From: Pseudomonas sp. ADAK13
GTDB lineage: Bacteria > Pseudomonadota > Gammaproteobacteria > Pseudomonadales > Pseudomonadaceae
DNA length: 64,000 nt
Direction of reading: 5' to 3'
Assembly: GCF_012935715.1 (NCBI RefSeq)
Contig: NZ_CP052860.1
Span: forward strand, 930,001 to 994,000
The notes beneath the pieces were generated by a model. That model saw only the letters and a program-made list of their open reading frames with translations. It made no database searches and was not told where the DNA came from. Shown here one piece after another: positions 54,094 to 63,314 of the stretch; position 1 is the first letter of the stretch, and every line of letters begins with the position of its first letter. Both the position numbers and the translations under genes were made by a program.

Positions 54094-55605
54094 TCAGTGA
54101 TCAAACACGGCCAGGGCCGCCGGGGTCTTGCTCGGTAAGGTCTTGCTGTCCTGAGGCACATCGCTGCCGGCGCCCAGGCCACCGCCCAATGCGGTCACCA
54201 GTTCGGCGTGGGCACTCAGGCGTGCGGCCTGGACCTGTTGCTGCACCTGCTGCTGGCGGAACAACAGGCTCTGGGCATTCAGCACGTTGAGGTAGTCGGT
54301 AAGGCCGCGCTGGTAGGCGATCATCGCGATGTCGTAGGTTTTCTGCGCAGAGGCCACAGACTCGGCGGCGAAGGCCTGCTGCTTGTCCATCGACTCGCGG
54401 CGGATCAATTGGTCGCTGATGCCCTTGAGCGCGTTGACCAGGGTCTGGTTGTAGTGGGCCACGGCGATGTCGTAGCCGGCACTGGCTTCACCCAGTTGCG
54501 AGCGCAGGCGGCCGCCGTCGAAGATCGGCAGGCTGATGGCCGGGCCGGCGGTGTAATTGAGTTTCTTGCCGGTCAGGAACTCCAGCATGCCGCCGCCGGT
54601 GGCGACGTAGCCGAGGCTGCCCACCAGGTCGACGTTGGGGTAGAACCCGGCGTGGGCCACATCAATGCCACGGGCCTGGGCCGCCACTTGCCAGCGGCTG
54701 GCGACCACGTCCGGGCGCTGGCCGAGCAGTTCGGCGGGCAAGCTCGAGGGCAATTTCAGCGGCGCACCAAGGGACAGGGTGGGCCGCTGCAACTGCGCGC
54801 CCGCCCCCGGCCCTTTGCCTGCCAGCGCAGCCAACTGGTTGCGGCTCAGGGCAATCTCTTCGTCCAGGGCGTCCAGTTGCCGATGGGTTTCCGGCAACGG
54901 CGTCTCGGCCTGGCTGACTTCGAAGTGGGTGCCGATCCCGCCATTCAAGCGCTTTTGCGCAAGATCGAGGATCTGTTGTTGCTGTGCCAGGGTGGCGGCG
55001 ACGATGTCTCGCTGGGCGAAGTGCAGCGAGAGCTGGATATAGGCGCGCACCACGTTGCTCTGCAATTCAAGCTGGGCCTGGCGCGCTTCGGCGGCGCTCA
55101 TGTGGGCCATGTCCACGGCGCGCTCGGTGGCATTGCTTTCGCGGCCCCAAAGGTCGAGGGCATAGCTGAAGCCCAGGGACGCGTTGTTGTCCCAGGTGGT
55201 GGAATTGTCCAGCGCGCCCGGGCCGTAGAATTGGTCGCTCGGCCAGTTATGGCGTTTGAGCGTGGCGTCGCCATTGATCTGCAACGACTCGGCCGACTCG
55301 GCAATCCCGGCCAGGGCCCGGGCTTCACGCACCCGCGCTGCGGCCATGGCCATGCTCGGGCTGCCTTGCACGGCGAGGTCGATCCAGTGGTTGAGTTGCG
55401 GGTCGCCGTAGGCTTGCCACCATTGCGCAGTGGGCCAGTGGGCGTCCTGGGCAGCGGTTTTGATCGCTTCGTCGGTGGCCAATGTATTGGCGGCGAGTGC
55501 CTGCCCTTTGGGGGCAATTCCTCCGGTTCCGATGCAGCCGCTGATTGCTAACGATAAGGCCCAAACACTGAGAGTCTTCAGCTCTCTGCTGATGCGACGC
55601 GGCAC
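54094..55605 (-). CDS. Outer-membrane efflux lipoprotein (OprM/NodT family)
   Basis: The 503-residue outer-membrane factor has a lipoprotein signal (LSLAISGC, Cys24). Two outer-membrane-efflux repeats follow (about 65-270 and 275-475) with the usual WWQAYGDPQLNHWIDLAV start and LDLWGRESNATERAVDMAHM. The second half contains DVVASRWQVAAQARGIDVAH and YQRGLTDYLNVLNAQSLLF. It is the first gene of the operon and would complete a tripartite pump with the FUSC and HlyD proteins. The promoter lies in the 191-bp gap shared with the divergent LysR gene. Confidence 0.9.
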   Translation of the reverse strand: MPRRISRELKTLSVWALSLAISGCIGTGGIAPKGQALAANTLATDEAIKTAAQDAHWPTAQWWQAYGDPQLNHWIDLAVQGSPSMAMAAARVREARALAGIAESAESLQINGDATLKRHNWPSDQFYGPGALDNSTTWDNNASLGFSYALDLWGRESNATERAVDMAHMSAAEARQAQLELQSNVVRAYIQLSLHFAQRDIVAATLAQQQQILDLAQKRLNGGIGTHFEVSQAETPLPETHRQLDALDEEIALSRNQLAALAGKGPGAGAQLQRPTLSLGAPLKLPSSLPAELLGQRPDVVASRWQVAAQARGIDVAHAGFYPNVDLVGSLGYVATGGGMLEFLTGKKLNYTAGPAISLPIFDGGRLRSQLGEASAGYDIAVAHYNQTLVNALKGISDQLIRRESMDKQQAFAAESVASAQKTYDIAMIAYQRGLTDYLNVLNAQSLLFRQQQVQQQVQAARLSAHAELVTALGGGLGAGSDVPQDSKTLPSKTPAALAVFDH

Positions 55606-55681
55606 TGCTGCGAATTCCTGAGAGGGTGTTGCGGGGAAGGTGGCGCAATTCTAAGGGGCGGGCCGGATGGCGATAAGGTGG

Positions 55682-55695
55682 GATTCTTGTGAATC
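55682..55695. promoter_or_regulatory. Inverted repeat GATTC-N4-GAATC in the efflux/LysR promoter gap
   Basis: Five-base arms GATTC and GAATC flank TTGT, about 77 bp upstream of the OprM-like gene and 101 bp upstream of the LysR gene. A LysR box here would suit divergent control, with an ATTC-N4-GAAT core. It is a short site and can occur by chance. Confidence 0.35.
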
Positions 55696-55796
55696 TTTGT
55701 TACCGTTCAGGCGATAATCTTTTGGTAGGTTCATTATTCGCTCTGCAAAAAAAAGAAACTTCGTGTCACAATTTGCCATCTCCCAGAGAGCACCCC

Positions 55797-56765
55797 ATGG
55801 ACACTTTGCAAAACATGCGCGCCTTCAGTTGTGTGGCCGAAGCCGGCAGCTTCACCGCCGCCGCCGTGCAACTGGATACCACCACTGCCAACGTCTCGCG
55901 CGCGGTCTCCAACCTTGAGGCCCATCTGCAAACCCGTTTGCTCAACCGCACCACCCGCCGCATCGCCCTGACCGAGGCCGGCAAGCGCTATTTGCTGCGC
56001 TGCGAGCAGATCCTGGCGTATGTCGAGGAAGCCGAGGCCGAAGCCAGCGACGCCCACGCCCGCCCCGCCGGCCAGCTGAAAGTGCACACCATGACCGGCA
56101 TCGGCCAGCACTTCGTGATCGATGCGATTGCCCGCTACCGCCGCACCCACCCGGACGTGACCTTTGACCTGACCATGGCCAACCGCGTGCCGGACCTGCT
56201 GGACGAGGGTTACGACGTGTCCATCGTGCTCGCCAGCGAGCTGCCGGATTCGGGTTTCGTCTCGCAGCGGCTGGGGATAACTTACAGCATCGCCTGTGCC
56301 TCGCCGGCCTACGTCAAGGCCAATGGCTGCGCACAACGGCCCAGTGACCTGCTCAACCACGCGTGCCTGCGCCTGGTCAGCCCGGTGATTCAGTTGGACA
56401 AATGGTCGTTCAACGGGCCAGAGGGCCAAGAGAGCGTGGCGATCAACAGCTCACCGTTCCTGGTGAACTCGGCGGATGCGATGAAAACCGCGATCACCAG
56501 CGGCATGGGCGTTGGCCTGTTGCCGGTGTATGCGGCGATTGAAGGGCTGCGCAACGGCACGCTGGTGCGGGTGATGCCCAACTATCGTTCCCAGGAACTC
56601 AACCTGTACGCCATCTACCCTTCGCGCCAGTACCTGGATGCGAAGATCAAGACGTGGGTCGAATACCTGCGCAGTTCACTGCCGGAAATCATGGCCGCGC
56701 ATCAGGCGGAACTGGCCGCCTATGAGCTGAGTGGCAGTCTGGGCGGGGCCCGGCTGAGTAACTGA
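55797..56765 (+). CDS. LysR-family regulator divergent from the efflux operon
   Basis: This 322-residue regulator starts MDTLQNMRAFSCVAEAGSFT. The N-terminal HTH (about 1-60, AAAVQLDTTTANVSRAVSNL) and effector domain (about 90-300, RTHPDVTFDLTMANRVPDLL) are the usual layout of the CrgA-like branch. It is longer than average owing to a C-terminal tail. The ATG at 55797 is used. The frame is open to 55689 but that part is unrelated. Its position suggests it controls the OprM-FUSC-DUF1656-HlyD operon, as AaeR does for aaeXAB. The stop is 13 bp from the convergent sensor kinase gene end. Confidence 0.88.
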   Translation: MDTLQNMRAFSCVAEAGSFTAAAVQLDTTTANVSRAVSNLEAHLQTRLLNRTTRRIALTEAGKRYLLRCEQILAYVEEAEAEASDAHARPAGQLKVHTMTGIGQHFVIDAIARYRRTHPDVTFDLTMANRVPDLLDEGYDVSIVLASELPDSGFVSQRLGITYSIACASPAYVKANGCAQRPSDLLNHACLRLVSPVIQLDKWSFNGPEGQESVAINSSPFLVNSADAMKTAITSGMGVGLLPVYAAIEGLRNGTLVRVMPNYRSQELNLYAIYPSRQYLDAKIKTWVEYLRSSLPEIMAAHQAELAAYELSGSLGGARLSN

Positions 56766-56778
56766 AGCTGGTCAGCGG

Positions 56779-58143
56779 CTACACCGGCAGCGTAATGCCA
56801 AAGGTGTTGCCGCCACCCTCGCTGCGCACAAACACATCCCCGCCATGCATCAGCGCGATCGCCTTGACGATCGCCAGCCCCAATCCGTGATTCGCCCCGC
56901 TATTGCTGCGGGACGCGTCCACCCGATAGAACCGCTCGAACAACCGAGGCAGATGCTCGCTGGCAATCTCATCGCCCGGGTTGGTCACCCCGATCGCCAC
57001 GTGGTCCTCCAGCACTTCGATCTTCACCTCGATCACCTGCCCCGGGGCCGTGTGCTGCACCGCGTTGCTCAACAGATTGATCAACGCCCGGCGCAGATGC
57101 GCCTTCTCGATCTGCACCTGGGCATCGCCGCTCACGCGTACCTGCACCTGGGCGTCTTCCAGGATGAAGTCGAGGTAATCCAGGGTGGTCGCCACTTCAT
57201 CCGCCAGTGAACTGGTGATCAGCTTGGTGGCCTTGCTGCCCTGGTCGGCGCTGGCCAGAAACAGCATGTCATTGATGATCGAACGCAGGCGCTCCAGCTC
57301 TTCCAGGTTCGATTGCAGCACCTCGAAATAATGCTCGGCCGAACGCCCACGGGTCAGCGCCACCTGGGTCTGGCCAATCAGGTTGGTCAACGGCGAGCGC
57401 AGTTCATGGGCCACGTCGGCGTTGAACGATTCCAGGCGCGAGTACGCTTGCTCCACCCGGTCCAGGGTCGAGTTGAAGGAATTGACGAACTGCTTCAGCT
57501 CCGGCGGCAATGGCGACAATTGCAGGCGCCCGGAGAGTTTCGGCGGCGCGAGTTTCTGCGCCTCATCCGACAGCTTGATCAACGGCTTGAGGCCGATACG
57601 TGCCACCCAGAACCCCAGCAACGACGCCAGCAGCACCCCCACAAACGCCAGGCCGATCAGCGCCACCAGCAGTTGATGTTGGGTGGCGCGGAAATTCTCG
57701 GTGTCGACCGCGATCATGAAACGCAGCGGCGGGCGCTGGTCCTTGGCCGGGAACTGGCTGACCAGCACTTTGAACGGATGATGATGGCCCGGCAGGTGCA
57801 AATCACGCTTGCCGGTCGGGCCTTCGGCGAAGGCGCGAATCTGCGCGTCCGGGTTGCCATATTCGTAGGTGGGGTCGCTGCTCACCACCCAGAAACGGAT
57901 GCGCTTGTCTTCCTCACCCAACAGCTTGAGCTTGGCGGTGATCTTGGCCCAATGGTCCGGCGTACCAAAGCGATTCACCGAGGACTCCAGCACGCTGTAA
58001 CGCGCATCCAGCTCGGCACCGGGCAGCAAGCCCAGGCCTTTGTCCACCTGCTGGTACAGCGCGCCGCCGATCAACAGGAAGATCAGCAGCGCCACCAGCG
58101 TGAACATCCCGCTCAGGCGCAGGGCGATGGAGTTAGCCGACAC
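56779..58143 (-). CDS. Heavy-metal-type sensor histidine kinase (CopS/CzcS-like)
   Basis: The 454-residue inner-membrane kinase starts at GTG 58143 (VSANSIALRLSGMF). It has TM1 at about 8-30, a periplasmic sensor of about 125 residues rich in His (LPGHHHPFKV), and TM2 at about 157-180. HAMP, HisKA (phospho-His246 in ADVAHELRSPLTNL) and HATPase (N-box LLSNAVQHTAPG, G boxes near GANHGLGLAIVKAI) follow. The layout and the His-rich loop are like CopS/CzcS/IrlS kinases. The start overlaps the regulator gene by 11 bp. A longer frame to 58317 is inside that gene and was not used. The ligand may be a metal but is not proven. Confidence 0.9.
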   Translation of the reverse strand: MSANSIALRLSGMFTLVALLIFLLIGGALYQQVDKGLGLLPGAELDARYSVLESSVNRFGTPDHWAKITAKLKLLGEEDKRIRFWVVSSDPTYEYGNPDAQIRAFAEGPTGKRDLHLPGHHHPFKVLVSQFPAKDQRPPLRFMIAVDTENFRATQHQLLVALIGLAFVGVLLASLLGFWVARIGLKPLIKLSDEAQKLAPPKLSGRLQLSPLPPELKQFVNSFNSTLDRVEQAYSRLESFNADVAHELRSPLTNLIGQTQVALTRGRSAEHYFEVLQSNLEELERLRSIINDMLFLASADQGSKATKLITSSLADEVATTLDYLDFILEDAQVQVRVSGDAQVQIEKAHLRRALINLLSNAVQHTAPGQVIEVKIEVLEDHVAIGVTNPGDEIASEHLPRLFERFYRVDASRSNSGANHGLGLAIVKAIALMHGGDVFVRSEGGGNTFGITLPV

Positions 58144-58810
58144 TGCGGTTCTCCAGCACGTAACCCATGCCGCGAATGGTGTGCAGCAGCTTTTGTTCGA
58201 ACGGGCCGTCGAGCTTGGCCCGCAGGCGCTTGATCGCCACCTCCACCACGTTGGCGTCGCTGTCGAAATTGATGTCCCAGACCATTTCCGCAATCGAGGT
58301 CTTGGACAGGATTTCACCCTGGCGCCGGGCCAAAACGCTGAGCAGCGAGAACTCCTTGGCGGTCAGGTCGAGCCGAACCCCGTTGCGACTGGCCTTGCGG
58401 CTGATCAGGTCGATCCACAGGTCGGCGATGGTCACCTGCACCGGCTCGTGCCCGCCGCTGCGACGGGTCAGGGCTTGCAGGCGCGCCACCAGTTCAAGGA
58501 ACGAGAACGGCTTGCCGAGGTAATCGTCCGCCCCTTCGCGCAGGCCACGGATGCGGTCTTCCACGCGCTCGCGGGCGGTGAGCATAATCACCGGCGTTTG
58601 CTTGCGGGCCCGCAGCGCGCGCAATACGCCAAAGCCATCCAGGCCGGGCAGCATTACGTCGAGCACGATCACCGCGTAATCGTTCTCCAGGGCCAGGTGC
58701 AACCCTTCGACGCCTTCACGGGCAACGTCGACGGTATAGCCCTGCTCCGTCAGCCCGCGGTGCAGGTAGTCGGCGGTTTTTTCTTCGTCTTCAATAATCA
58801 GTACACGCAT
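58133..58810 (-). CDS. OmpR-family response regulator (CopR/CzcR-like)
   Basis: This 225-residue regulator has a receiver domain at about 1-115, with DE-type acidic pocket (IIEDEEKTADYL), phospho-acceptor in VIVLDVMLPGLDGFG and Lys in YLGKPFSFLEL. The trans_reg_C winged helix is at about 130-222, with LDLTAKEFSLLSVLARRQGE and NVVEVAIKRLRAKLDGPFEQ. It pairs with the overlapping kinase gene, and lies 31 bp after the RND permease gene in the same direction, so it may be co-transcribed with the pump. The role is presumably to switch the pump or a metal response. Confidence 0.9.
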   Translation of the reverse strand: MRVLIIEDEEKTADYLHRGLTEQGYTVDVAREGVEGLHLALENDYAVIVLDVMLPGLDGFGVLRALRARKQTPVIMLTARERVEDRIRGLREGADDYLGKPFSFLELVARLQALTRRSGGHEPVQVTIADLWIDLISRKASRNGVRLDLTAKEFSLLSVLARRQGEILSKTSIAEMVWDINFDSDANVVEVAIKRLRAKLDGPFEQKLLHTIRGMGYVLENRSVG

Positions 58811-58841
58811 GAGCCTTTTGTTCCAGGACGGGGCCTCAGCC

Positions 58842-61800
58842 TCAGTGTGTGGTTGCCAGCTGGGGAGCTGGTTTGGGTCTATGGAAAAACTTCTCGAGGT
58901 ACAAGTATATGACCGGCGTGGTGAACAGCGTCAGCGCCTGGCTCACCAGCAACCCGCCCACCACCGCGATACCGAGGGGTTGGCGCATTTCCGCACCGGG
59001 GCCTGAGCCCAGCATCAACGGCACCGCACCCAGCAGCGCGGCCAGGGTGGTCATGATGATCGGCCGGAACCGCGTGACGCACGCTTCATAAATCGCCTCT
59101 TCAGGCGGCAGGCCGCGTACGCGCTGGGCGTCCAGGGCGAAGTCGATCATCAGGATACCGTTCTTCTTCACGATCCCGATCAGCAGCACCAGGCCGATCA
59201 GCGCCATGATCGAGAAGTCCTGGCCCATCAGCGACAACATGATCAGCGCCCCAAGCCCCGCCGACGGCAATGTGGAAATGATCGTCAGCGGGTGCACGAA
59301 GCTCTCGTACAGCACGCCCAGGATAATGTAGACCGCCACCAGTGCCGCGAGGATCAGCCAGGGCTGGCTGGCCAGCGAACTCTGGAACGCCTGGGCCGCA
59401 CCCTGGAAGTTGCCGATGATGGTGGTCGGCATGCCGATTTCATTCTTGGCCTGGTTGAGCATGATCACCGCATCCCCCAACGCGACGCCCGGCGCCAGGT
59501 TGAACGACAGGTTGGCCGCCGGGAACATGCCGTCATGGCTGATGGACAACGGCCCGACCGTAGGCGGGTCGACCTTGGCCAGTGCCGACAGCGGCACCAT
59601 CTCGTTGGTCAGCGGCGAGCGCAGGTAGAAGTAGTTCAGGCTTTCGGCCTTGCCGCGCTGCTGGGTGTCCAGTTCCAGTACCACTTGGTATTGGTTGATC
59701 TCGGTCTGGAATTCGTTGATCTGGCGCTGGCCGAAGGCGTCGTACAGCGCCTGGTCCACATCGGTGGCAGTGAGGCCAAACCGCGCGGCGGCCTGACGGT
59801 CGATGCTGATGTGGGTGATGCTGCCCCCCAGTTGCAAGTCGTTGGACAGGTCGCGGAACGCCGGGTTGGCCCGCAGTTTTTCGGTGAGGCGCTGAGTCCA
59901 GGTATTCAGCGTGGGGCCGTCATTGCTCTTGAGCACGTACTGGTACTGGGCGCGGCTGGGGCCGGAGCTCAAGTTGATGTCCTGGCCGGCACGCAGGTAC
60001 AGCACGATGCCCGGCACTTTCGCCAGTTTTGGCCGGATACGGTCGATAAACTGGCTGGCCGACACGTCGCGGTCCCCGCGATCCTTCAAGGCGATCCAGA
60101 ACCGGCCGTTGGCGATGGTCTGGTTGCTGCCGGTCACGCCCACCGAATGGGAGAACGCTTCCACTGCCGGGTCGTCCTTGACGATCTCGGCGAGCGCCTT
60201 GTGCTTGGCGACCATGTCCGGGAACGACACGTCGGCCGCCGCCTCGCTGGTGCCGAGGACGAAGCCGGTGTCTTGTACCGGGAAGAAGCCCTTGGGAATA
60301 AACACGTAGCCAACCACGGCCAAGGCCAGGGTCACCATAAAGATCGCGGCCATGGTGCGTTGGTGGGCCAGGGCGCGGCGCAGATTGCGCGCATAGCCGG
60401 CGAGCAGGCGTTCGCTGAAGCCGGGTTTGTCGTGGGCGTGATGGGTCGGCGCGCGCATGAACAAGGCGGCCAGGGTCGGCGCCAGGGTCAGTGAAACCAC
60501 CACCGAGATCAGGATGGTCGACGTGGCCGTCAGCGCAAACTCCTTGAACAACCGCCCCACCACACCGCCCATGAACAGCAGTGGAATAAACGCCGCCACC
60601 AGCGAGAAGCTGATGGACACCACGGTAAAGCCGATTTCCCCCGCGCCCTTGATCGCGGCTTCGCGCTTGTCGAGGCCCGCCTCCAGGTGCCGGTGAATGT
60701 TTTCCACCACCACGATGGCATCGTCCACCACAAACCCCACGGCGATCACGATCGCCACCAGGGTCAGGTTGTTCAGGCTGAAGCCCATCAGGTACATCAG
60801 CGCAAAACTGGCCACCAACGACACACCCAGTACGCTGGACACGATCAACGTGGCCGACAACTGGCGCAGGAACAGCGCCATCACCGCCACCACCAGCAGG
60901 ATCGCGATCAGCAGGGTCACTTCCACTTCATGCAGGGACGCGCGGATGGTCTTGGTGCGGTCGGTCAATACGCTGACCTGCACCGAGGCCGGCAACATGG
61001 CTTGCAGGCGTGGCAGCTCGGATTGAATACGGTCCACGGTCTCGACGATGTTCGCGCCGGGCTGGCGGGAGATCACCAGGTTGACGCCCGGCGTGTCGCC
61101 GGACCACGCCTGCACGTAGGCGTTTTCTGAACCGTTGATGACTTTAGCGATGTCGCGCAGCTGGACCGGTGCCCCATTCTTGTAGGACACAATCAACTGG
61201 GCGTATTCCTCGGGATGGAACAGCTGGTCGTTGGTCGACAGGGTCGACACGCTGTTATCGCCGTAGATCGCGCCCTTGGCCAGGTTGAGGCTCGATTGCT
61301 GGATGGCCAGGCGCACGTCGGCCAGGGTCAGGCCGATGGCCGCGAGTTTATCGGGCGACGCCTGCACGCGGATGGCCGGGCGTTGCTGGCCGGTGATGTT
61401 GATCTGGCCGACTCCGTCGATCTGGCTGATCTGACGGGCCAGCAGGGTTTCCACGTAGTCGCTCAGCTCGGTGCTGGGCATGCTGTCGGAGCTGACGCTG
61501 AGGATCAGCACCGGGCTGTCCGCCGGGTTGACCTTCTTCCAGGTCGGCAGGCTCGGCATGTCGCTGGGCAGTTTGCCCGACGCGGTGTTGATCGCCGCCT
61601 GCACTTCTTGCGCGGCGGTGTCGATGCTCTTGTTGAGGGTGAATTGCAGGGTCAGCAGGCTGGAGCCCAAGGCACTGCTGGAGGTCATCTGGGTCATGCC
61701 GGGGATGGCACTGAATTGCACCTCCAGCGGGGTGGCCACGGAGGAAGCCATGGTGTCCGGGCTGGCGCCGGGCAGCGTGGCGCTGACCTGGATCGTCGGA

Positions 61801-61937
61801 AACTCGGCTTCCGGCAGTGGGGCGATGGCCAGGCGCGGGAAGGCAATCATCCCGAGCAACACCAGGGCGAAGGTCAGCAGCAAGGTGGCGACCGGGTGGT
61901 CGACGCACCAGGCCGACGGCGAACGACTGCCACTCAT
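58842..61937 (-). CDS. RND-family multidrug efflux permease (MdtC/MuxC-like)
   Basis: The 1031-residue inner-membrane pump has 12 helices and two large periplasmic domains. The N-terminus VDHPVATLLLTFALVLLGMI is typical of the MdtB/MdtC branch. The proton-relay Asp pair sits in helix 4 (VIAVGFVVDDAIVVVENIHR), and a conserved loop is PEEAIYEACVTRFRPIIMTT. It starts 4 bp inside the end of the adaptor gene (ATGA-type overlap at 61934-61937). No outer-membrane factor gene is adjacent. It probably borrows one such as OprM or the lipoprotein encoded at 54094. Substrates are unknown. Confidence 0.92.
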   Translation of the reverse strand: MSGSRSPSAWCVDHPVATLLLTFALVLLGMIAFPRLAIAPLPEAEFPTIQVSATLPGASPDTMASSVATPLEVQFSAIPGMTQMTSSSALGSSLLTLQFTLNKSIDTAAQEVQAAINTASGKLPSDMPSLPTWKKVNPADSPVLILSVSSDSMPSTELSDYVETLLARQISQIDGVGQINITGQQRPAIRVQASPDKLAAIGLTLADVRLAIQQSSLNLAKGAIYGDNSVSTLSTNDQLFHPEEYAQLIVSYKNGAPVQLRDIAKVINGSENAYVQAWSGDTPGVNLVISRQPGANIVETVDRIQSELPRLQAMLPASVQVSVLTDRTKTIRASLHEVEVTLLIAILLVVAVMALFLRQLSATLIVSSVLGVSLVASFALMYLMGFSLNNLTLVAIVIAVGFVVDDAIVVVENIHRHLEAGLDKREAAIKGAGEIGFTVVSISFSLVAAFIPLLFMGGVVGRLFKEFALTATSTILISVVVSLTLAPTLAALFMRAPTHHAHDKPGFSERLLAGYARNLRRALAHQRTMAAIFMVTLALAVVGYVFIPKGFFPVQDTGFVLGTSEAAADVSFPDMVAKHKALAEIVKDDPAVEAFSHSVGVTGSNQTIANGRFWIALKDRGDRDVSASQFIDRIRPKLAKVPGIVLYLRAGQDINLSSGPSRAQYQYVLKSNDGPTLNTWTQRLTEKLRANPAFRDLSNDLQLGGSITHISIDRQAAARFGLTATDVDQALYDAFGQRQINEFQTEINQYQVVLELDTQQRGKAESLNYFYLRSPLTNEMVPLSALAKVDPPTVGPLSISHDGMFPAANLSFNLAPGVALGDAVIMLNQAKNEIGMPTTIIGNFQGAAQAFQSSLASQPWLILAALVAVYIILGVLYESFVHPLTIISTLPSAGLGALIMLSLMGQDFSIMALIGLVLLIGIVKKNGILMIDFALDAQRVRGLPPEEAIYEACVTRFRPIIMTTLAALLGAVPLMLGSGPGAEMRQPLGIAVVGGLLVSQALTLFTTPVIYLYLEKFFHRPKPAPQLATTH

Positions 61938-63100
61938 GGCTGCACCTTGGCATCAACCGTCTGGATCGCTTGTGGCGGTTCCTTGAGCACGTCGACCTGA
62001 GCGCCGGCCTTGAGCCGCGACTGGCCATCGCTGACCAGTACATCACCGGCCTGCACACCCCGGAGGATGTTGATGTCGCTGTCCTGATACACCACTTGCA
62101 CCGGCACGATGTCGACCTTGTCACCGTTGACCCGGTACACGAAGTGCGAATCCAGGCCGCGTTGCACCACCGTGGTCGGCACCACCAGGGCGTTCTTGTG
62201 CAGGGCGGTCTGGATCTTAATGGTCACCAACTGCCCCGGCCAGAGTTTTTGCGCACCGTTGCTGAACTCGGCCTTGGCGCGGATGGTGCCGGTGGTGCCG
62301 CTGATCTGGTTGTCGATCAGGCTCAGGCGGCCTTCGCCCAGCAGGTCGCCGGTCTCGCCATCGGTGTCGGCGCCCATGTAAGCGTTGACGTCGGCAGGCA
62401 GTTGCGCAGCGATCAGGCCTTGCAGGGTCGGGAGCATTTGTTGCGGCAGGGAGAACTCCACGGCAATCGGGTCAATCTGAGTGACGGAGAACAACCCCTG
62501 GGTGTCGCTCATGCGCAGGAAATTGCCTTCATCCACGGTGCGAATCCCGACACGGCCGGTGACCGGTGAGCGAATCTGGGTGTACGAAAGCTGCACCTGG
62601 GCCGAGTCAATAGCGGCCTGGTTGCCTTGGGCCGTGGCCTTGAGCTGATTGACCAAGGCTTGCTGCTGGTCATAGGTCTGCTTGGACACGCCGTCGTCGA
62701 TGCTCAGTTCCTTGTAGCGCTTGAGGTTGACCAGCGCCACTTGCAGTTGCGCCTGGCTTTCCCCCAGTTGCGCCTTGGCCTGGTCCAGGCTGGCGCGGAT
62801 CGAACGGTCATCAATGGTCGCCAGCAGGTCGCCGGTTTTCACCAGTTGGCCTTCCTTGACCAGCAATTTGGTGAGGATGCCGTCGATCTGCGGGCGAATC
62901 ACCACGCTGTGCAACGACAGCACCGAGCCAATACCGCTGACAAAACGCGGGATGTCCTGCTCTTTGACGCTGATCACCCGCACCGGAATCGCCGTGGGCG
63001 CGGTCAGTTTGGTCTTGGCCGGGCGGGTCAGCGCCCAGGCAACCACGGCCAGTACCACGAGGACGCCCACGATCAAGGCAGGTTTTCGTTGAATGTGCAT
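61934..63100 (-). CDS. RND efflux periplasmic adaptor (MexJ/MdtA-like)
   Basis: The 388-residue membrane-fusion protein has an N-terminal signal-anchor (KPALIVGVLVVLAVVAWAL), a barrel-sandwich hybrid (SVVIRPQIDGILTKLLVKEG), an alpha-hairpin (LDQAKAQLGESQAQLQVALV and LVNQLKATAQGNQAAIDSAQ), a beta-barrel and a membrane-proximal domain. No lipobox Cys is seen. The ATG at 63100 is the family-like start. The frame is open to 63169. It is the first gene of a run adaptor-permease-regulator-kinase. An inverted repeat at 63181-63198 lies upstream. Confidence 0.9.
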   Translation of the reverse strand: MHIQRKPALIVGVLVVLAVVAWALTRPAKTKLTAPTAIPVRVISVKEQDIPRFVSGIGSVLSLHSVVIRPQIDGILTKLLVKEGQLVKTGDLLATIDDRSIRASLDQAKAQLGESQAQLQVALVNLKRYKELSIDDGVSKQTYDQQQALVNQLKATAQGNQAAIDSAQVQLSYTQIRSPVTGRVGIRTVDEGNFLRMSDTQGLFSVTQIDPIAVEFSLPQQMLPTLQGLIAAQLPADVNAYMGADTDGETGDLLGEGRLSLIDNQISGTTGTIRAKAEFSNGAQKLWPGQLVTIKIQTALHKNALVVPTTVVQRGLDSHFVYRVNGDKVDIVPVQVVYQDSDINILRGVQAGDVLVSDGQSRLKAGAQVDVLKEPPQAIQTVDAKVQP

Positions 63101-63180
63101 GGGGTGAGGCGCCAGGGCAAAGGATCGGAAGAATGAAGGTTCTTTATAGCCCGCCAACCCGGTCAGCAAGGTGACTGCTA

Positions 63181-63198
63181 ACTGACAGCGCCGTCAGT
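63181..63198. promoter_or_regulatory. Inverted repeat ACTGAC-N6-GTCAGT upstream of the RND operon
   Basis: Perfect 6-bp arms ACTGAC and GTCAGT flank AGCGCC, 81 bp upstream of the adaptor start. Such compact palindromes are usual for repressor or response-regulator binding. The protein is unknown; the operon's own OmpR-type regulator would more likely use direct repeats. Confidence 0.4.
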
Positions 63199-63314
63199 AA
63201 AGTCCGACCATTCGTACGAGCAGTGGTTAAAGATCCGAGGCGCGCAGGTATACTGCGCGCCGGTGTGGCCTGCAAGTCGGGCCCGCGTCATTTTCAGTAC
63301 TCCCCGGAGCCACC

